Source: Chloracidobacterium sp. CP2_5A | GTDB taxonomy: Bacteria > Acidobacteriota > Blastocatellia > Chloracidobacteriales > Chloracidobacteriaceae | Assembly (NCBI GenBank): GCA_002254845.1 | Contig: NKPT01000001.1 | Span: forward strand, 159,246-223,245 | Direction of reading: 5' to 3' | Length of the DNA: 64,000 nt | Shown: one piece after another, positions 18,243 to 28,700 of the stretch | How positions within the stretch are numbered: position 1 is the stretch's first letter | Layout: the number at the start of each line of letters is the position of its first letter | The notes under the pieces: model-generated | What the model saw: the letters and a program-made list of their open reading frames with translations, nothing else | Databases searched by the model: none | What the model was told of the DNA's origin: nothing | Program-made: the position numbers and the translations under genes

Positions 18243-19671
18243 AACCCGCCGCTGGAACCGTGACGATTGGATTCGCGGCTACGTTTCGCTCACCGAAGAG
18301 CGCGACGAATGGATTGACGACATTGAGGGCGCGCTGCCGCGCGAGCTGCGCGGCACGCTCTACCGCAACGGCCCGGGGCGGCTCGAACGGGGCGGGCAAT
18401 CCGTTCAGCATCCCTTTGACGGCGACGGCATGATCTGCGCGTTTGACTTCACCGGCGAAGGGCGCGTTCGATTTCGGAATCGCTACGTCCGCACCGCCGG
18501 GTTTGTCGCCGAGGAAAAGGCCGGCCGCTTCTTGCAGCGCGGCGTCTTCGGCACGCAGAAGCCTGGCGGCTGGCTGGCGAACGCCTTTGACCTAAAAGCT
18601 AAAAACATTGCCAACACCAACGTCGCCTACTCGCCCAGGAAGCTGCTGGCGCTGTGGGAGGGCGGCAAGCCTTACGCGCTTGATCCCCAAACGCTCGACA
18701 CCATCGGCGAAGATGACTTGGGCGGCGCGCTGGCCGGCGACGAAAGCTTTGCGGCGCACCCGCGCTACGACCGGCGTACCGGGCGCATGGTCAACTTCAG
18801 CGTCCAGCCCGGCCTTTCCTCGACGATCAATCTCTACGAGCTCGATGCCGATTTCACGGTCTTGTCAAGGCATCGGCGGGAAGCGCCGGGCTTCGCCTTC
18901 ATTCACGATTTCGCGCTGACGGATGACTACGCGGTGTTTTTCCAAAACCCGGTGACAGTCAATCCATTCCCCTACTGGCTGGGCTTTCGCGGCGCGGCCG
19001 AGTGCCTGGTCTTTCAGCCCAACCGCCCGACAAAGGTGTGGCTGTTCCCGCGCAACGGCGGCCCGATGCGCGTCTATGAAACTGACGCCTGCTTTGTTTT
19101 TCATCACGTCAACGCGCATGTCGAAGGCGACCAGCTGACCGTGGATTCGATTGCCTATGAGACATTCCCCGCGCTCGAGCCGGGGACAATGTATCGCCAC
19201 GTCGAAATTGAGAAAATCGCCGCGTCACAGCTCTTTCGCTTCGTCATCAATCTAACGACGGGCGAAACGCGGCGGGAGCGACTGCTAGAGCGCGCGGTCG
19301 AGTTTCCGAGCATTCATCCGGCGCGGGTCGGGCTGCCGCGCCGATGGGCGTTTATGGCGATGGCGGACGCGCCGACCGGCAACGCGCCGCTGCAGGGCGT
19401 CCTAGCGCATGACGCGTGGACGGGAGAAACGCAGAGCTACAGCTTCGCGCCCAAGGGTTACGTCGGCGAGCCGGTGTTTGTCCCGACACCGGGCGCGACG
19501 GAAGAAAACGCCGGTCACGTGCTTCAGATGGTCTTTGATTCGGAGCGCGGCGCAAGCGATCTGGCGATTTTCGACGCGCGGCAGGTCGCGCGCGGCCCGG
19601 TGGCGCGGCTGCGCTTGCCGGTCACGGTGCCATACGGCCTGCATGGCGCGTTTGTCCGGCGGGATGACTAG
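18217..19671 (+). CDS. carotenoid cleavage oxygenase (RPE65/CCD family)
   Basis: Non-haem Fe(II) oxygenase of 484 residues that would cleave carotenoids or related polyenes to apocarotenals. The seven-bladed propeller uses four His iron ligands; candidates are in SFAAHPRYD, FIHDFALT, FHHVNAHVEGD and PYGLHGAFV. Typical opening: GTLYRNGPGRLERGGQ then HPFDGDGMICAF. The ATG at 18217 has an AAGAAGG site; an upstream in-frame start would read through the HD gene. It overlaps that gene by 26 bases. A pigment or retinal link is plausible, but no carotenoid synthesis gene is in the window. Confidence 0.92.
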   Translation: MAAPALRPETRRWNRDDWIRGYVSLTEERDEWIDDIEGALPRELRGTLYRNGPGRLERGGQSVQHPFDGDGMICAFDFTGEGRVRFRNRYVRTAGFVAEEKAGRFLQRGVFGTQKPGGWLANAFDLKAKNIANTNVAYSPRKLLALWEGGKPYALDPQTLDTIGEDDLGGALAGDESFAAHPRYDRRTGRMVNFSVQPGLSSTINLYELDADFTVLSRHRREAPGFAFIHDFALTDDYAVFFQNPVTVNPFPYWLGFRGAAECLVFQPNRPTKVWLFPRNGGPMRVYETDACFVFHHVNAHVEGDQLTVDSIAYETFPALEPGTMYRHVEIEKIAASQLFRFVINLTTGETRRERLLERAVEFPSIHPARVGLPRRWAFMAMADAPTGNAPLQGVLAHDAWTGETQSYSFAPKGYVGEPVFVPTPGATEENAGHVLQMVFDSERGASDLAIFDARQVARGPVARLRLPVTVPYGLHGAFVRRDD

Positions 19672-19774
19672 GGAAGGACGGCGGCGGGCGGCCCGGCGAA
19701 GGCGTAGGGGAAACGCGCTTGGCTCGAAGCTCCCCCCGGGCCGCCCAAGCGCTTCCGCGAGCCGCCTCTGCAAG

Positions 19775-21352
19775 CTACTCGTCGGCTTCTAGAAATCGCC
19801 GCAGCTTTTGGCTCCGTCCGGGTCGGCGGAGCTTGCGCAGGGCTTCGGCTTCGATGCGCCGGGCGCTATCGCGCGGTAACGCGAAAAACTGCGCCACTTC
19901 TTCCAGCGCATAGGTCTTGCCGTCCGCGCCCAGCCCAAACCGCATGCGCAAAACCTTTTCCTCGCGGGCGTTGAGCGACTGAAGCGCCGCGTCAAGACTT
20001 TCTCGAAGACGTTGCCGAGCCGCGTCATCCAGCGGATTGGGGGCGCGGGCGTCCGCAATGAAATCGCCGAGGCTGCCGCCTTCCTCGTCGCCGGTCGGCG
20101 CTTCAAGACTCACCGGCGGCTGCGCTAGCTGTAGCAGCTCCTGCGCCCTTTCAAGAGAAATCCCCAACGCTTCGGCCAGCTCGGCCTGCTTTGGCTCGCG
20201 CTGAAGCTCAAGCGTCAAACGATGCATGGCCTCGAGCAGGCGAGCGAGTTCGGCCCGCGTCGCGGCTGGCAGCCGAATCAAGCGCGGCTGCTCGCTGAGC
20301 GCCTGCGCTATCGCGCGCCGAATCCACCACGTCGCGTACGAGGCAAACCGCTCGCCGCGCCGCCCGGCGAACCGCTCCGCCGCGCGCAACAGGCCGAGAT
20401 TGCCCTCCTGAATCAAATCGGTCAGGCTAAGGCCCCGGCGCGCGTAGCCCTTGGCGACCGAAACCGCCAGCCGCAGGTTGGTTTCAACCAGCCGTTGCCG
20501 CGCGGCGGCGGCGCGGTCAAACATTTGCCGCGCTTGGGCGAGATGCCGCTTCACGTCGTCCGCGTCCGCCGCCGCCGTCAGCCACGGGGCGTCCGCGCGC
20601 CAGCCCGCCTCCAGCTTTTCGAGCAGCGCCGCGTAGCCCGTCCGCGCAAGCGGCAGCGATTGCGCCGCGCGCGCCAGCGCCACCCGCGCCCGCGCCAGCC
20701 GCCGCCGCTGCCATTGAGCCGCATCCGGCATATGAGCCACCGCCGCCAGCAGGTTGTATTCATCCTGAACCGCTTCCAGAGCCTTTCGGACGCGCTCGAG
20801 AGCTTCCGGCAGCGTCGCCCGCCGGGCGTCGGCAGCCGCATCATTCGGGGACTCGTCAAACGGATGCGCGCCGCTGACGTCCGTCGCCGCGTCAAGCCAG
20901 TCGGATGCGCCGGGGCGACCGTCCGCGCGGGCTTCCGCCTGCTCAAGCGTCAGCGCCGCCGCCGCCGGAATGCGCGCAAGCAGCTTCCGAAACCTGCGCG
21001 TCGCGCGCCAGAGTCCGGCGACCAGCGCGGCCTCGGCTTCGTCCGACAGCGTGGCGATGCGTCCCATTTCCTGCAAGTAGGGGCGTAGCGGATCCTCGAA
21101 AAACGCGGTCGGCGAAGCGGGCGCGGGACTGGCCGCCGCAGCCGCGGCCGCTGGCCGCCGCGGGCGGTCGCGCTCCTCGCCGACCCGCACGCCGCGCCGC
21201 TCAAGCGCCGCCAGCAGCGCCTCAATCACGGCCACTTCCGTGACGCGCGGCGGCAGAAGCGCATTGAGCTCATCGAACGACAAAAAAGCTTTATCGCCCG
21301 CCGCCGCCGTCACCTGCGCCACGATGTCGCTTCCCGCTTCAAGCTCCGTCAT
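19775..21352 (-). CDS. RNA polymerase sigma-70 family factor, RpoD-like, divergent region 4.2
   Basis: A 525-residue sigma factor directly downstream of dnaG, the usual place of the primary sigma gene. Region 1.2 is [20 protein letters not shown]. Region 2 is [20 protein letters not shown], then [20 protein letters not shown] and [16 protein letters not shown]. Region 4 opens [19 protein letters not shown]. The recognition helix reads [15 protein letters not shown], whereas primary sigmas have VTRERIRQIEAKAL. The non-conserved region is Ala/Arg-rich. The ATG at 21352 is preferred to TTG at 21358; it lies in the second copy of a duplicated junction with dnaG. It could be the primary sigma or a group-2 paralogue. 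Confidence 0.85.
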   Translation of the reverse strand: MTELEAGSDIVAQVTAAAGDKAFLSFDELNALLPPRVTEVAVIEALLAALERRGVRVGEERDRPRRPAAAAAAASPAPASPTAFFEDPLRPYLQEMGRIATLSDEAEAALVAGLWRATRRFRKLLARIPAAAALTLEQAEARADGRPGASDWLDAATDVSGAHPFDESPNDAAADARRATLPEALERVRKALEAVQDEYNLLAAVAHMPDAAQWQRRRLARARVALARAAQSLPLARTGYAALLEKLEAGWRADAPWLTAAADADDVKRHLAQARQMFDRAAAARQRLVETNLRLAVSVAKGYARRGLSLTDLIQEGNLGLLRAAERFAGRRGERFASYATWWIRRAIAQALSEQPRLIRLPAATRAELARLLEAMHRLTLELQREPKQAELAEALGISLERAQELLQLAQPPVSLEAPTGDEEGGSLGDFIADARAPNPLDDAARQRLRESLDAALQSLNAREEKVLRMRFGLGADGKTYALEEVAQFFALPRDSARRIEAEALRKLRRPGRSQKLRRFLEADE

Positions 21353-21369
21353 GTTCAAGCTCCGTCATG
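21338..21369. repeat. 16-bp perfect tandem duplication at the dnaG-sigma junction, creating a mini-cistron
   Basis: On the minus strand CATGACGGAGCTTGAA occurs twice in a row. The first copy fuses the dnaG stop with an ATG (ATGA, ATG at 21368) that now reads only nine codons (MTELEHDGA, stop ending at 21339). The second copy carries the working sigma-factor ATG at 21352. Before duplication the sigma gene presumably started at the ATGA overlap. Confidence 0.9.
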
Positions 21370-23260
21370 ATCGTTTCTGCCGGTTGTGAAGCGCCGCGAG
21401 GCGCGCGCGCTTGAGGCGCAGGCGCTCGTTGGCGTGATGCAAAGCCAGGGCTTCGTCATTAGATTCGGCCGCCGCCCGTACCAAATGGTGCAGCGCGGCG
21501 CTCCGGCGCTCGATGCGCCACTGCTGAAGCGCAAGCAGCCCATCCTCCAGAATGGCCCGCAAGCGGTCGGCTTGCTCTTCATTTTTGGGCGGCTCGGCGC
21601 GCAAAAGAAGCTCCGCGACGTAGTTTTCCATTTCCAAATCGAGCGGAGACGCCGCAGCGTCGCTGTCGGAAAAGAAATCGAGCTGCCCGCGGGCGTCCGT
21701 CCGCGTCTCCGCCCGCTGCCACCGGGCGACGGCGCGGGCGAGCGAGTCGTATTCAAATGTCCCCCCGCCGGCATAGACATCGCGCGCCGCGCGAAAGAAG
21801 ACGCGCCCCGGCAGCAGGTCAATCAGCTCGTCATCCAGCTCGGCAAAGGCGACGGCGCACAGCGGCGGATGCGCCAGCACGGCCTGAAGAACATTCCGCT
21901 CGGCGAGCGTCAGCTTGGTCGCCGCCTCGACGGTCTCGGCGGCAAGCTCCGCCCGACGCTCGCGGGCTGCTCGGCGCAGCTCGCCGCGAATGGCGTTGGC
22001 GTCAAGTTGCAGGCGGTCGGCCAGTCGCTCCGCCGCCAGATCGCGCTCGATGGCATCGCCGATCTTGACAATGTAGGGCAGCACCGCATTCACCGCCTGC
22101 GCCCGCCCGGCCGGGCGCGATACGTCATGCTCCAACCGCGCCATGTCGGCAAGGTACTCGACCAGCGGCTGCGACTGCTTGAGACGCTCGCGGTACTCGC
22201 CCATGCCGCGCGCCCGAACGAAGTCATCCGGGTCCTTGCCTTCCGGCAAGCGCAGGACGTTGACCCGAAAGCCCTGCTCCAAAAACAGCTCGAAGCTGCG
22301 CCGCGTGGCGGCCTGTCCGGCGTGGTCGCTGTCGAAGTTGATGACAACCTTGGGCGTTTCGAGATACCGCCGCAGTTGACGCGCCTGCGCCTCGGTAAGC
22401 GCCGTCCCCAGCGTCGCCGCCACATTGCGCGCGCCGCCTTGATAAAGCCGTAGAAAGTCCATGTAGCCTTCGACGAGAATGACGAATCCGGCTCGCCGCG
22501 CGGCTTCTTTCGTCAAGTGCAAGCCGTAAAGATGGCGCCCCTTGACATAGAGCGGCGTTTCGGGCGAGTTGAGATACTTTGGCTCGCCATCGCCAAGCGT
22601 CCGCCCGCCAAACGCGATAATGCGCCCCTGTGAATCAGCGATGGGAAACATGAGGCGTCCGCGAAATCGGTCGTAGCGACTGCCGCCGTCCGTAACGGAG
22701 ACAAGACCGCTGCGCTCAAGCTCGGTCTCGGTCGCGCCGTGGTCGCGCAGAAATTTGGTCAGAGCTTCCCAGCGGTCGGGCGCGTAGCCCAGCCGCAGCG
22801 CGGCCAACGTCGCCTCGCCGACGTCGCGGCTCGCGAGATATTCGCGCGCCGCGTAGCCTTCCGGGCGGGCGAGCTGCTCCTGAAAGAATCGGGCGGCCAA
22901 TTCGTGCAGGCGCAGCAGCCGCTCGCGCTCATCAGCTTCCCGTCCGGCTTCGGGCGCGACGACCCGCGTTTCGGGAAGCGGCAAGCCGCAGACTTCGGCG
23001 ACCATTCGGGCGGCTTCCGCAAACGCGACGCCTTCCATGCGCATGACAAACGTGAAGACATCCCCGCCGACGCCGCACCCAAAGCACTTGAACACCTGCT
23101 TGCCAGGATGCACATTGAAGCTCGGCGTTTTCTCGTTGTGAAACGGACAGCAGGCAATGTAGCTCGCCCCGCGCTTGCGCAGCGTGACATAGTTGGAAAT
23201 CACGCGCGCAATATCGGCCTGCGAGCGAAGGTCATCGAGGGCTTGGCGGTCAAACGGCAT
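21365..23260 (-). CDS. dnaG: DNA primase
   Basis: Synthesises RNA primers at the replication fork. It has 631 residues. The N-terminal CHC2 zinc site is visible (CCPFHNEKTPSF then KCFGCGVGG), followed by RNA polymerase core motifs (FRGRLMFPI, IIAFGGRTLGDG, YLNSPETPLY) and the Toprim segment FVILVEGYMDFLRLY and INFDSDHAGQAA. The C-terminal third would be the DnaB-helicase-binding region. It lies upstream of the sigma-factor gene, as in the macromolecular synthesis operon, and diverges from the PyrK-like gene with 106 bases between starts. Confidence 0.97.
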   Translation of the reverse strand: MPFDRQALDDLRSQADIARVISNYVTLRKRGASYIACCPFHNEKTPSFNVHPGKQVFKCFGCGVGGDVFTFVMRMEGVAFAEAARMVAEVCGLPLPETRVVAPEAGREADERERLLRLHELAARFFQEQLARPEGYAAREYLASRDVGEATLAALRLGYAPDRWEALTKFLRDHGATETELERSGLVSVTDGGSRYDRFRGRLMFPIADSQGRIIAFGGRTLGDGEPKYLNSPETPLYVKGRHLYGLHLTKEAARRAGFVILVEGYMDFLRLYQGGARNVAATLGTALTEAQARQLRRYLETPKVVINFDSDHAGQAATRRSFELFLEQGFRVNVLRLPEGKDPDDFVRARGMGEYRERLKQSQPLVEYLADMARLEHDVSRPAGRAQAVNAVLPYIVKIGDAIERDLAAERLADRLQLDANAIRGELRRAARERRAELAAETVEAATKLTLAERNVLQAVLAHPPLCAVAFAELDDELIDLLPGRVFFRAARDVYAGGGTFEYDSLARAVARWQRAETRTDARGQLDFFSDSDAAASPLDLEMENYVAELLLRAEPPKNEEQADRLRAILEDGLLALQQWRIERRSAALHHLVRAAAESNDEALALHHANERLRLKRARLAALHNRQKRS

Positions 23261-23366
23261 GGGCGGATCACCAGCGCGGGGCTGCTCTCATGGCTACCTT
23301 GCTCGGATGCCGGATGCAAGCCGCGCCGGCATGCGCGCGACAGGGCGCGCGAAGGGAGCGTGGCGG

Positions 23367-24182
23367 ATGAAGGACATAGAGCTGACCGTGACCGGCCACC
23401 GCGCCTTTGGCGGCTATGGTCATTTGACGCTGATGACCGAGGAGAAACTGGCGTTCGCGCCGGGACAGTTCGCCATGCTCAAGCCGGCGGGCGCGATTGA
23501 GCCAATCTGGCGACGCGCGATGGCGATTTACCGCGCCCGGGCGACGGCGCGAGCGACCAGCATCGAGTTTATCTATCAGGTATTTGGGCGCGGCACGCAG
23601 GCGCTCCGGCAGCTGCGCCCGGGCGACGGCGCGCGAACGCTGCTCCCGCTGGGGCGGGGCTTCGATACCGACGCGGTCGCCGTCGGCGGGCGGGAGGCGC
23701 TGCTCATCGCGGGCGGCGTCGGCAGCGCGGCGCTGCTGGCGCTAGCGGAACAGCTCAAGCGGGAGCAAGTGCCGACTCGCCTTTTCCTCGGCGGGCGCTC
23801 GCGGACGGACTTGATTGGGCTAGACGACTTCGCCGCGCTGGGCGTCCCGGTTCACGTGGCGACGAACGACGGCTCGCAGGGCGTGACGGGCTTCGTCACC
23901 CTTCCCTTTGAACGATTCTTGCAGGACCGCGCGGAAGACGCCCAGGCCGGCAAATTCGTCGCCTATGCCTGTGGGCCGCATCCGATGCTGGCGGGCGTAG
24001 CCGCGCTGACGGCGAAAGCGCGCATCCTGACCTATGTTTCCGTTGAGGAGCGGATGGCGTGCGGGTTTGGCGTATGCGTCGGCTGCGTTGTCGCCGTGAA
24101 AGGTCGGGACGGGGACGGCGACTATCGCCGGTCGTGCGTGGAAGGGCCGGTCTTTCGCGCCGATGAGCTCGACTGGTCGTGA
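23367..24182 (+). CDS. dihydroorotate dehydrogenase electron-transfer subunit-like (PyrK-type) ferredoxin reductase
   Basis: Flavin and iron-sulfur electron-transfer protein of 271 residues. An FAD-binding beta-barrel (GQFAMLKPAG, RRAMAIYRA) is followed by an NAD-binding fold (LLIAGGVGSAALLALAEQL, YACGPHPMLAG). A C-terminal [2Fe-2S] site has four Cys: MACGFGVCVGC then SCVEGPVF. This is the PyrK arrangement, passing electrons between NADH and a type 1B dihydroorotate dehydrogenase, but no pyrD gene is adjacent. The typical FAD signature RPxS is replaced by RRAM here. The ATG at 23367 has an AGGGAG site. Confidence 0.82.
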   Translation: MKDIELTVTGHRAFGGYGHLTLMTEEKLAFAPGQFAMLKPAGAIEPIWRRAMAIYRARATARATSIEFIYQVFGRGTQALRQLRPGDGARTLLPLGRGFDTDAVAVGGREALLIAGGVGSAALLALAEQLKREQVPTRLFLGGRSRTDLIGLDDFAALGVPVHVATNDGSQGVTGFVTLPFERFLQDRAEDAQAGKFVAYACGPHPMLAGVAALTAKARILTYVSVEERMACGFGVCVGCVVAVKGRDGDGDYRRSCVEGPVFRADELDWS

Positions 24183-24276
24183 AGGGCGGCGCCATTTTCC
24201 AAGTCAGCGCGCTTTCGAGTCAGCGCCGCCCCAAGCCGCGCTTCAAGTCGCTGGCTCCCCGCCGACGCAGCTTCCG

Positions 24277-25563
24277 CTACGCTGACTCGGAAGGCGCGCT
24301 GGCAATATCCGAGCGGTATTGCTTCCCCTGAAAGACGATTTCCGCCGCCGCGGCGTAGGCGCGCTGCCGCGCCTGGGCCAAGTTGTCGCCAAGCGCCGTC
24401 ACGCTAAGGACGCGCCCGCCGCTTGTCACTAGCTGTCCCGACTCGTCGCGCTTTGTCGCGGCATGAAAGAGCAACACGCCGGGGTGAAGCTCGGCTTTCT
24501 CAACGCCGGCGATGACGCGCCCGGTCACGGCAGTCTCGGGATAGCCTTCCGAAGCCAGCACGACGCAGACGGCCGCCTCATCCGACCACTTGAGTTCCAC
24601 CGCGTCGAGCGTGCCGTCCGCAATCGCCGCCAGCGCGTCCACGAAAGGCGTCTTCAAGCGCGGGAGAATCGCCTGCGCTTCAGGATCCCCCAGCCGGGCA
24701 TTGTACTCCAGCACCCGCGGACCCTGCTCGGTCAGCATCAGCCCAACGTAGAGCACGCCCTTGAACGTCATGCCCTCCGACTGAAGCCCCGTCAGCGTCG
24801 GCTGCACGATGTGTCGCAAAATCTTGCGCTGGAGCCCGGCGTCGAGCAGGTCCGGGCTGGAATAAGCGCCCATGCCGCCCGTGTTTGGCCCCACATCGCC
24901 GTCGCCAAGGCGCTTGTAGTCGCGGGCCGGCGCAAGCGGCGCCATGGTTTTGCCGTCGGTGAAAACAAGAAACGATGTCTCAACGCCCGTCAGGCATTCC
25001 TCGAGCACGATGCGCCGCCCAGCCTCGCCCAGCTTGCGCTCCACCAGCAGCCCGTGAATCACGTCCAGCGCCTGCTCCCGGTCGGGCGCGATGAACACGC
25101 CTTTTCCGGACGCCAGCCCATCGGCCTTGATCACCACCGGAAAGCCGTCGAGCAGATTCGAGTCAAAAATGTCTTTCGCCTCTTCTATCGTCTCGCAAAC
25201 GGCGAAGGTGGCGGTCGGAATGCGGTGGCGCGACATAAACTCCTTGGCAAAGACCTTGCTGCCCTCCAGCGCGGCGGCGGCCCGCGATGGGCCGACGAAG
25301 CGCAGCCCCAGTCGCGTGAAGGCGTCGGAGACGCCCATCACCAACGGCTGCTCGGGACCGCAAACCGTCAGGTTGACGCCCAGGTCCTTGGCGACGGCCG
25401 CGAGCTTGTCAGGCTTCTTCAGGTCAATGTCCAAGCAGGTCGCCATGCGAGCGATGCCGGCGTTGCCCGGCGCGCAATAAACCTGCTCCACCCGCGCTGA
25501 CTGGAGCGTCTTCCACACGATGGCGGCTTCGCGGCCACCGCCACCGAGAACGAGAACCTTCAT
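24277..25563 (-). CDS. purD: phosphoribosylamine-glycine ligase
   Basis: Second enzyme of de novo purine synthesis (GAR synthetase), ATP-grasp fold, 428 residues as is usual. Seen: KVLVLGGGGREAAIVWKTL at the N-terminus, GPSRAAAALEGSKVFAKEF, FPVVIKADGLASGKGV, GPNTGGMGAYS, GVLYVGLMLTE and LEYNARLGDPEAQ. It is last in a minus-strand run from the DUF6941 gene and converges on the PyrK-like gene. Confidence 0.97.
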   Translation of the reverse strand: MKVLVLGGGGREAAIVWKTLQSARVEQVYCAPGNAGIARMATCLDIDLKKPDKLAAVAKDLGVNLTVCGPEQPLVMGVSDAFTRLGLRFVGPSRAAAALEGSKVFAKEFMSRHRIPTATFAVCETIEEAKDIFDSNLLDGFPVVIKADGLASGKGVFIAPDREQALDVIHGLLVERKLGEAGRRIVLEECLTGVETSFLVFTDGKTMAPLAPARDYKRLGDGDVGPNTGGMGAYSSPDLLDAGLQRKILRHIVQPTLTGLQSEGMTFKGVLYVGLMLTEQGPRVLEYNARLGDPEAQAILPRLKTPFVDALAAIADGTLDAVELKWSDEAAVCVVLASEGYPETAVTGRVIAGVEKAELHPGVLLFHAATKRDESGQLVTSGGRVLSVTALGDNLAQARQRAYAAAAEIVFQGKQYRSDIASAPSESA

Positions 25564-25665
25564 ACGCGCCTCATCATCCGGCGGCGACCCGCGCCGCGAG
25601 GAGTTTGATCACCCGCCGGGGCGACCGCGCTTGCGCTATGCTGACTGTTCATAACCAACCGCTTA

Positions 25666-25697
25666 TCATTGAACGCTCGCGTCATTGAACGCTCGCG
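25666..25697. repeat. 16-bp perfect tandem duplication between purD and mfd
   Basis: TCATTGAACGCTCGCG occurs twice in succession (25666-25681, 25682-25697). It lies in the 191-base mfd-purD spacer, which otherwise shows no gene. Confidence 0.93.
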
Positions 25698-25754
25698 GCG
25701 CGCGCCTGCGACGGATGAAGCTACGCAAGCGGAGCCCGCCGGCGAGGCCGCAGG

Positions 25755-28700
25755 TCATTCAGGGGACGGGCGAAGCCGCGCTAGCCACTGGCGAATGGCC
25801 GCAAACAGCGCCGCCGGCTCCGATTCCATCAGCGGCAGCCGCAACGTCTGCGCGCCCGCGAGCCGAGCGCCAGGCGTTTCGGCAACCAGTTGGGTCAGCG
25901 CGGCGACATCGAGGCGCGGCTTGCCGGCGAACTTGATGCTCAGCGTACTGCCATCCCAGTCAATGGACAAGATGCCAAGCGCCGACGCCGCCTGTCGCAG
26001 GCGCGCATAAGCGAACAGCGCCAGCGCCTGCGGCGGGCGCGGGCCGTAGCGGTCGTCCAGCTCCTGCCCTAGCGCCTCCAGCGCGGCTTCATCGGCCGCC
26101 GATGAAATTCGCTTGTAGGTTCGCAGGCGCTGCCCGGCGTCGCCGATGTAGGACTCCGGCAGCCGAATATCCATCCGCAGGTTGATGCTGGTTTGAACCG
26201 CTTCCTCGATCGGCATCCCGCGTAGCTCGCGCACGGTTTCATCCAGCAGGCGGCAATACAGGTCAAAGCCGATGGCGTCGAGGTGACCCGACTGTTGCCC
26301 GCCGAGCAGGTTGCCCGCGCCGCGCAGCTCCAAATCCAGCGCCGCGATGCGAAAGCCTGAACCCAGGTCGGAAAACTCCCGGATGGCGGCTAGCCGCTGC
26401 CGGGCGACGCTGGACAGCTCGGCTTCCGGCGGCACGAGCAAGTACGCGAAGGCCCGCCGATTCGACCGCCCGACGCGCCCGCGCAACTGATAAAGCTGCG
26501 CCAGCCCGTAGTGATCGGCATGGTTGATGATAATGGTGTTGGCTAGCGGGATATCAATGCCGTTTTCAATGATCGTCGTCGAAACCAGCACGTCCAGCTC
26601 GTGATTGACGAAGCGCAGCATGACGGCTTCAAGCTCTTTCTCGCTCATCCGCCCATGACCGACGCCAATCCGCGCCTGCGGCGCGAGGCGCTGAATCAGC
26701 TCGGCCATGGCGTAAATGCTTTCCACCCGGTTGTGAATGAAAAACGCCTGCCCGCCCCGCGCCAGCTCGTTTTCCAGCGCGCTGCGCGCGACGCTTTCGG
26801 AAAACTGCGCCACCACCGTATGGATGGGCAGGCGGTCGCGCGGCGGCGTCTCGATCACCGACATGTCGCGCAATCCGGCGATGGCTAGGTTGAGCGTCCG
26901 CGGGATGGGCGTCGCCGACAGCGTCAGGACATCCACCTTTCGGCGCAGTTGCTTGAGCTTTTCCTTGTGCGCCACGCCAAACCGCTGCTCCTCGTCAATG
27001 ATGACCAAGCCGAGATTCTTGAAGGTCACGTCCTTTGACAGCAGCCGGTGCGTCCCCACGAGGATGTCTACCTCGCCGCGCGCCGTCCGCTCCAGCGTGT
27101 CCTTGATTTCCTTCGCCGTCCGAAAGCGCGACACGGAGTCAATCGTCACCGGAAACGAGGCGAAACGCTCGCGGAAGGTCTTGGCGTGCTGGAAGGTCAA
27201 CACCGTGGTCGGCGACAGCACGGCGACTTGCCGATTTTCCATCACGACCTTGAAAGCCGCTCGCATCGCCACCTCGGTTTTGCCAAAGCCAACATCGCCG
27301 CACAACAGCCGGTCCATCGGCGTCGGCGACTCCAGGTCACGCTTGATGTCCGCCAGCGCGGTAGCTTGATCGCGGGTCAGCTCATACGGAAAAGCTTCTT
27401 CAAACTCCTGCTGCCACGGCGTATCGGGGCCGCAGGCGCTGCCCTGCACGAGCTGCCGCTCGGCATAAAGCTTGAGCAGCTCCTCGGTCATGTCGCGCAT
27501 GGCGCGCTTGGCGCGGGCCTTCGTCTTGGCCCAGGCGGCGCCGCCGAGCTTGTCAAGACGCGGCCCGCTCGCGTCCGCGCTCGAAAACTTCTGCACCAAA
27601 TCAAGCCGCTCAACCGGGACGGAAAGCTGCTGCCGGTCGGCGTACTCCAGCACCATGAACTCGCAGGGCGGCATCCGCTGATCCACCTGCACCTGCTGAA
27701 GACCCAGAAACCGCCCAATCCCATGGTTGACGTGAACGACGAAGTCGCCCGGCTTCAGGTCTCGAAAATCCGACAAAAAGCTGCTGACGGAAGCCTTGCG
27801 CTGCGCGCCGCCGACGGGCGTCAGCCGCACCTCCTCGACCGACGGCGCTTCATCAAACAACTCGCGCTCAACGATGAAAGCCAGTTGCCCGGACGGAAAG
27901 CGAAAGCCGTTCAACAGGCTGCCCGTCGTGACGAAGCAGCCGGCGCGGCTGGCTTCGCCCATGGCCCGACGCAGCGTCGGCGCGTCGGGATAGCAGCCCG
28001 CGGCGATGTCATACTCGCGCAAAATGTCGCGCACCCGCTCGGCTACCCCAAGCGAAGGCATGACCAACAGGGTTGTCACGCCGCGCTGGCGTAACTCGCG
28101 CAGCTCCGTTGCAAGCTGCGACAGGCGGCCGTGAAACCGGCGCATGGGCTGCGCTTTCAGCTCGATCTCGGTCTGCGTCTCCGCCGCCGGAAAGAGAAAG
28201 AGCGGCTCGACGGCCGCCACGCCATGCGTCGCTGAACAGCCAGCTTCCAGCTCGCCGCTGAATCCGGCGTCCGTCCGGTCGGCTATCACGCCCAGCGAGC
28301 GCAGCTCGATGCGCGGTCGCGCCGCAAGCCCAGCGCGCAGGGTCGCGGCGTCCAGGACGAAGCTTTCCGGCGACAGCGCCAGCTCCCCCGCCTCGTCCGC
28401 CGCCGCAAACTGCTCGTGAAGCCGACGCAAGTAGCTTTCCAGCGTTCGCTCAACCGCGGCGGGCTCGTCCACGACGAGCCGCGCCGCGCCCAAGTAATCA
28501 AAAAGGGCGCCGGTCAACGGGCGCGCCAGCGGCAGCAGCGTCTCCCATCCGCTGAAAAGCTCGCCGCGGTCGGCCAGAGCGAGCCGGGGGCGCAGCTCGG
28601 CGGCGAAGCGGGCGTCCGTCCAGTGCGCGCGGGCGCGCGCAGCCCAGGCGCGCAAGCTCTCCGGCAGCGCGGCGAGCTCGCGCAGCGGCAGCACGCGACA

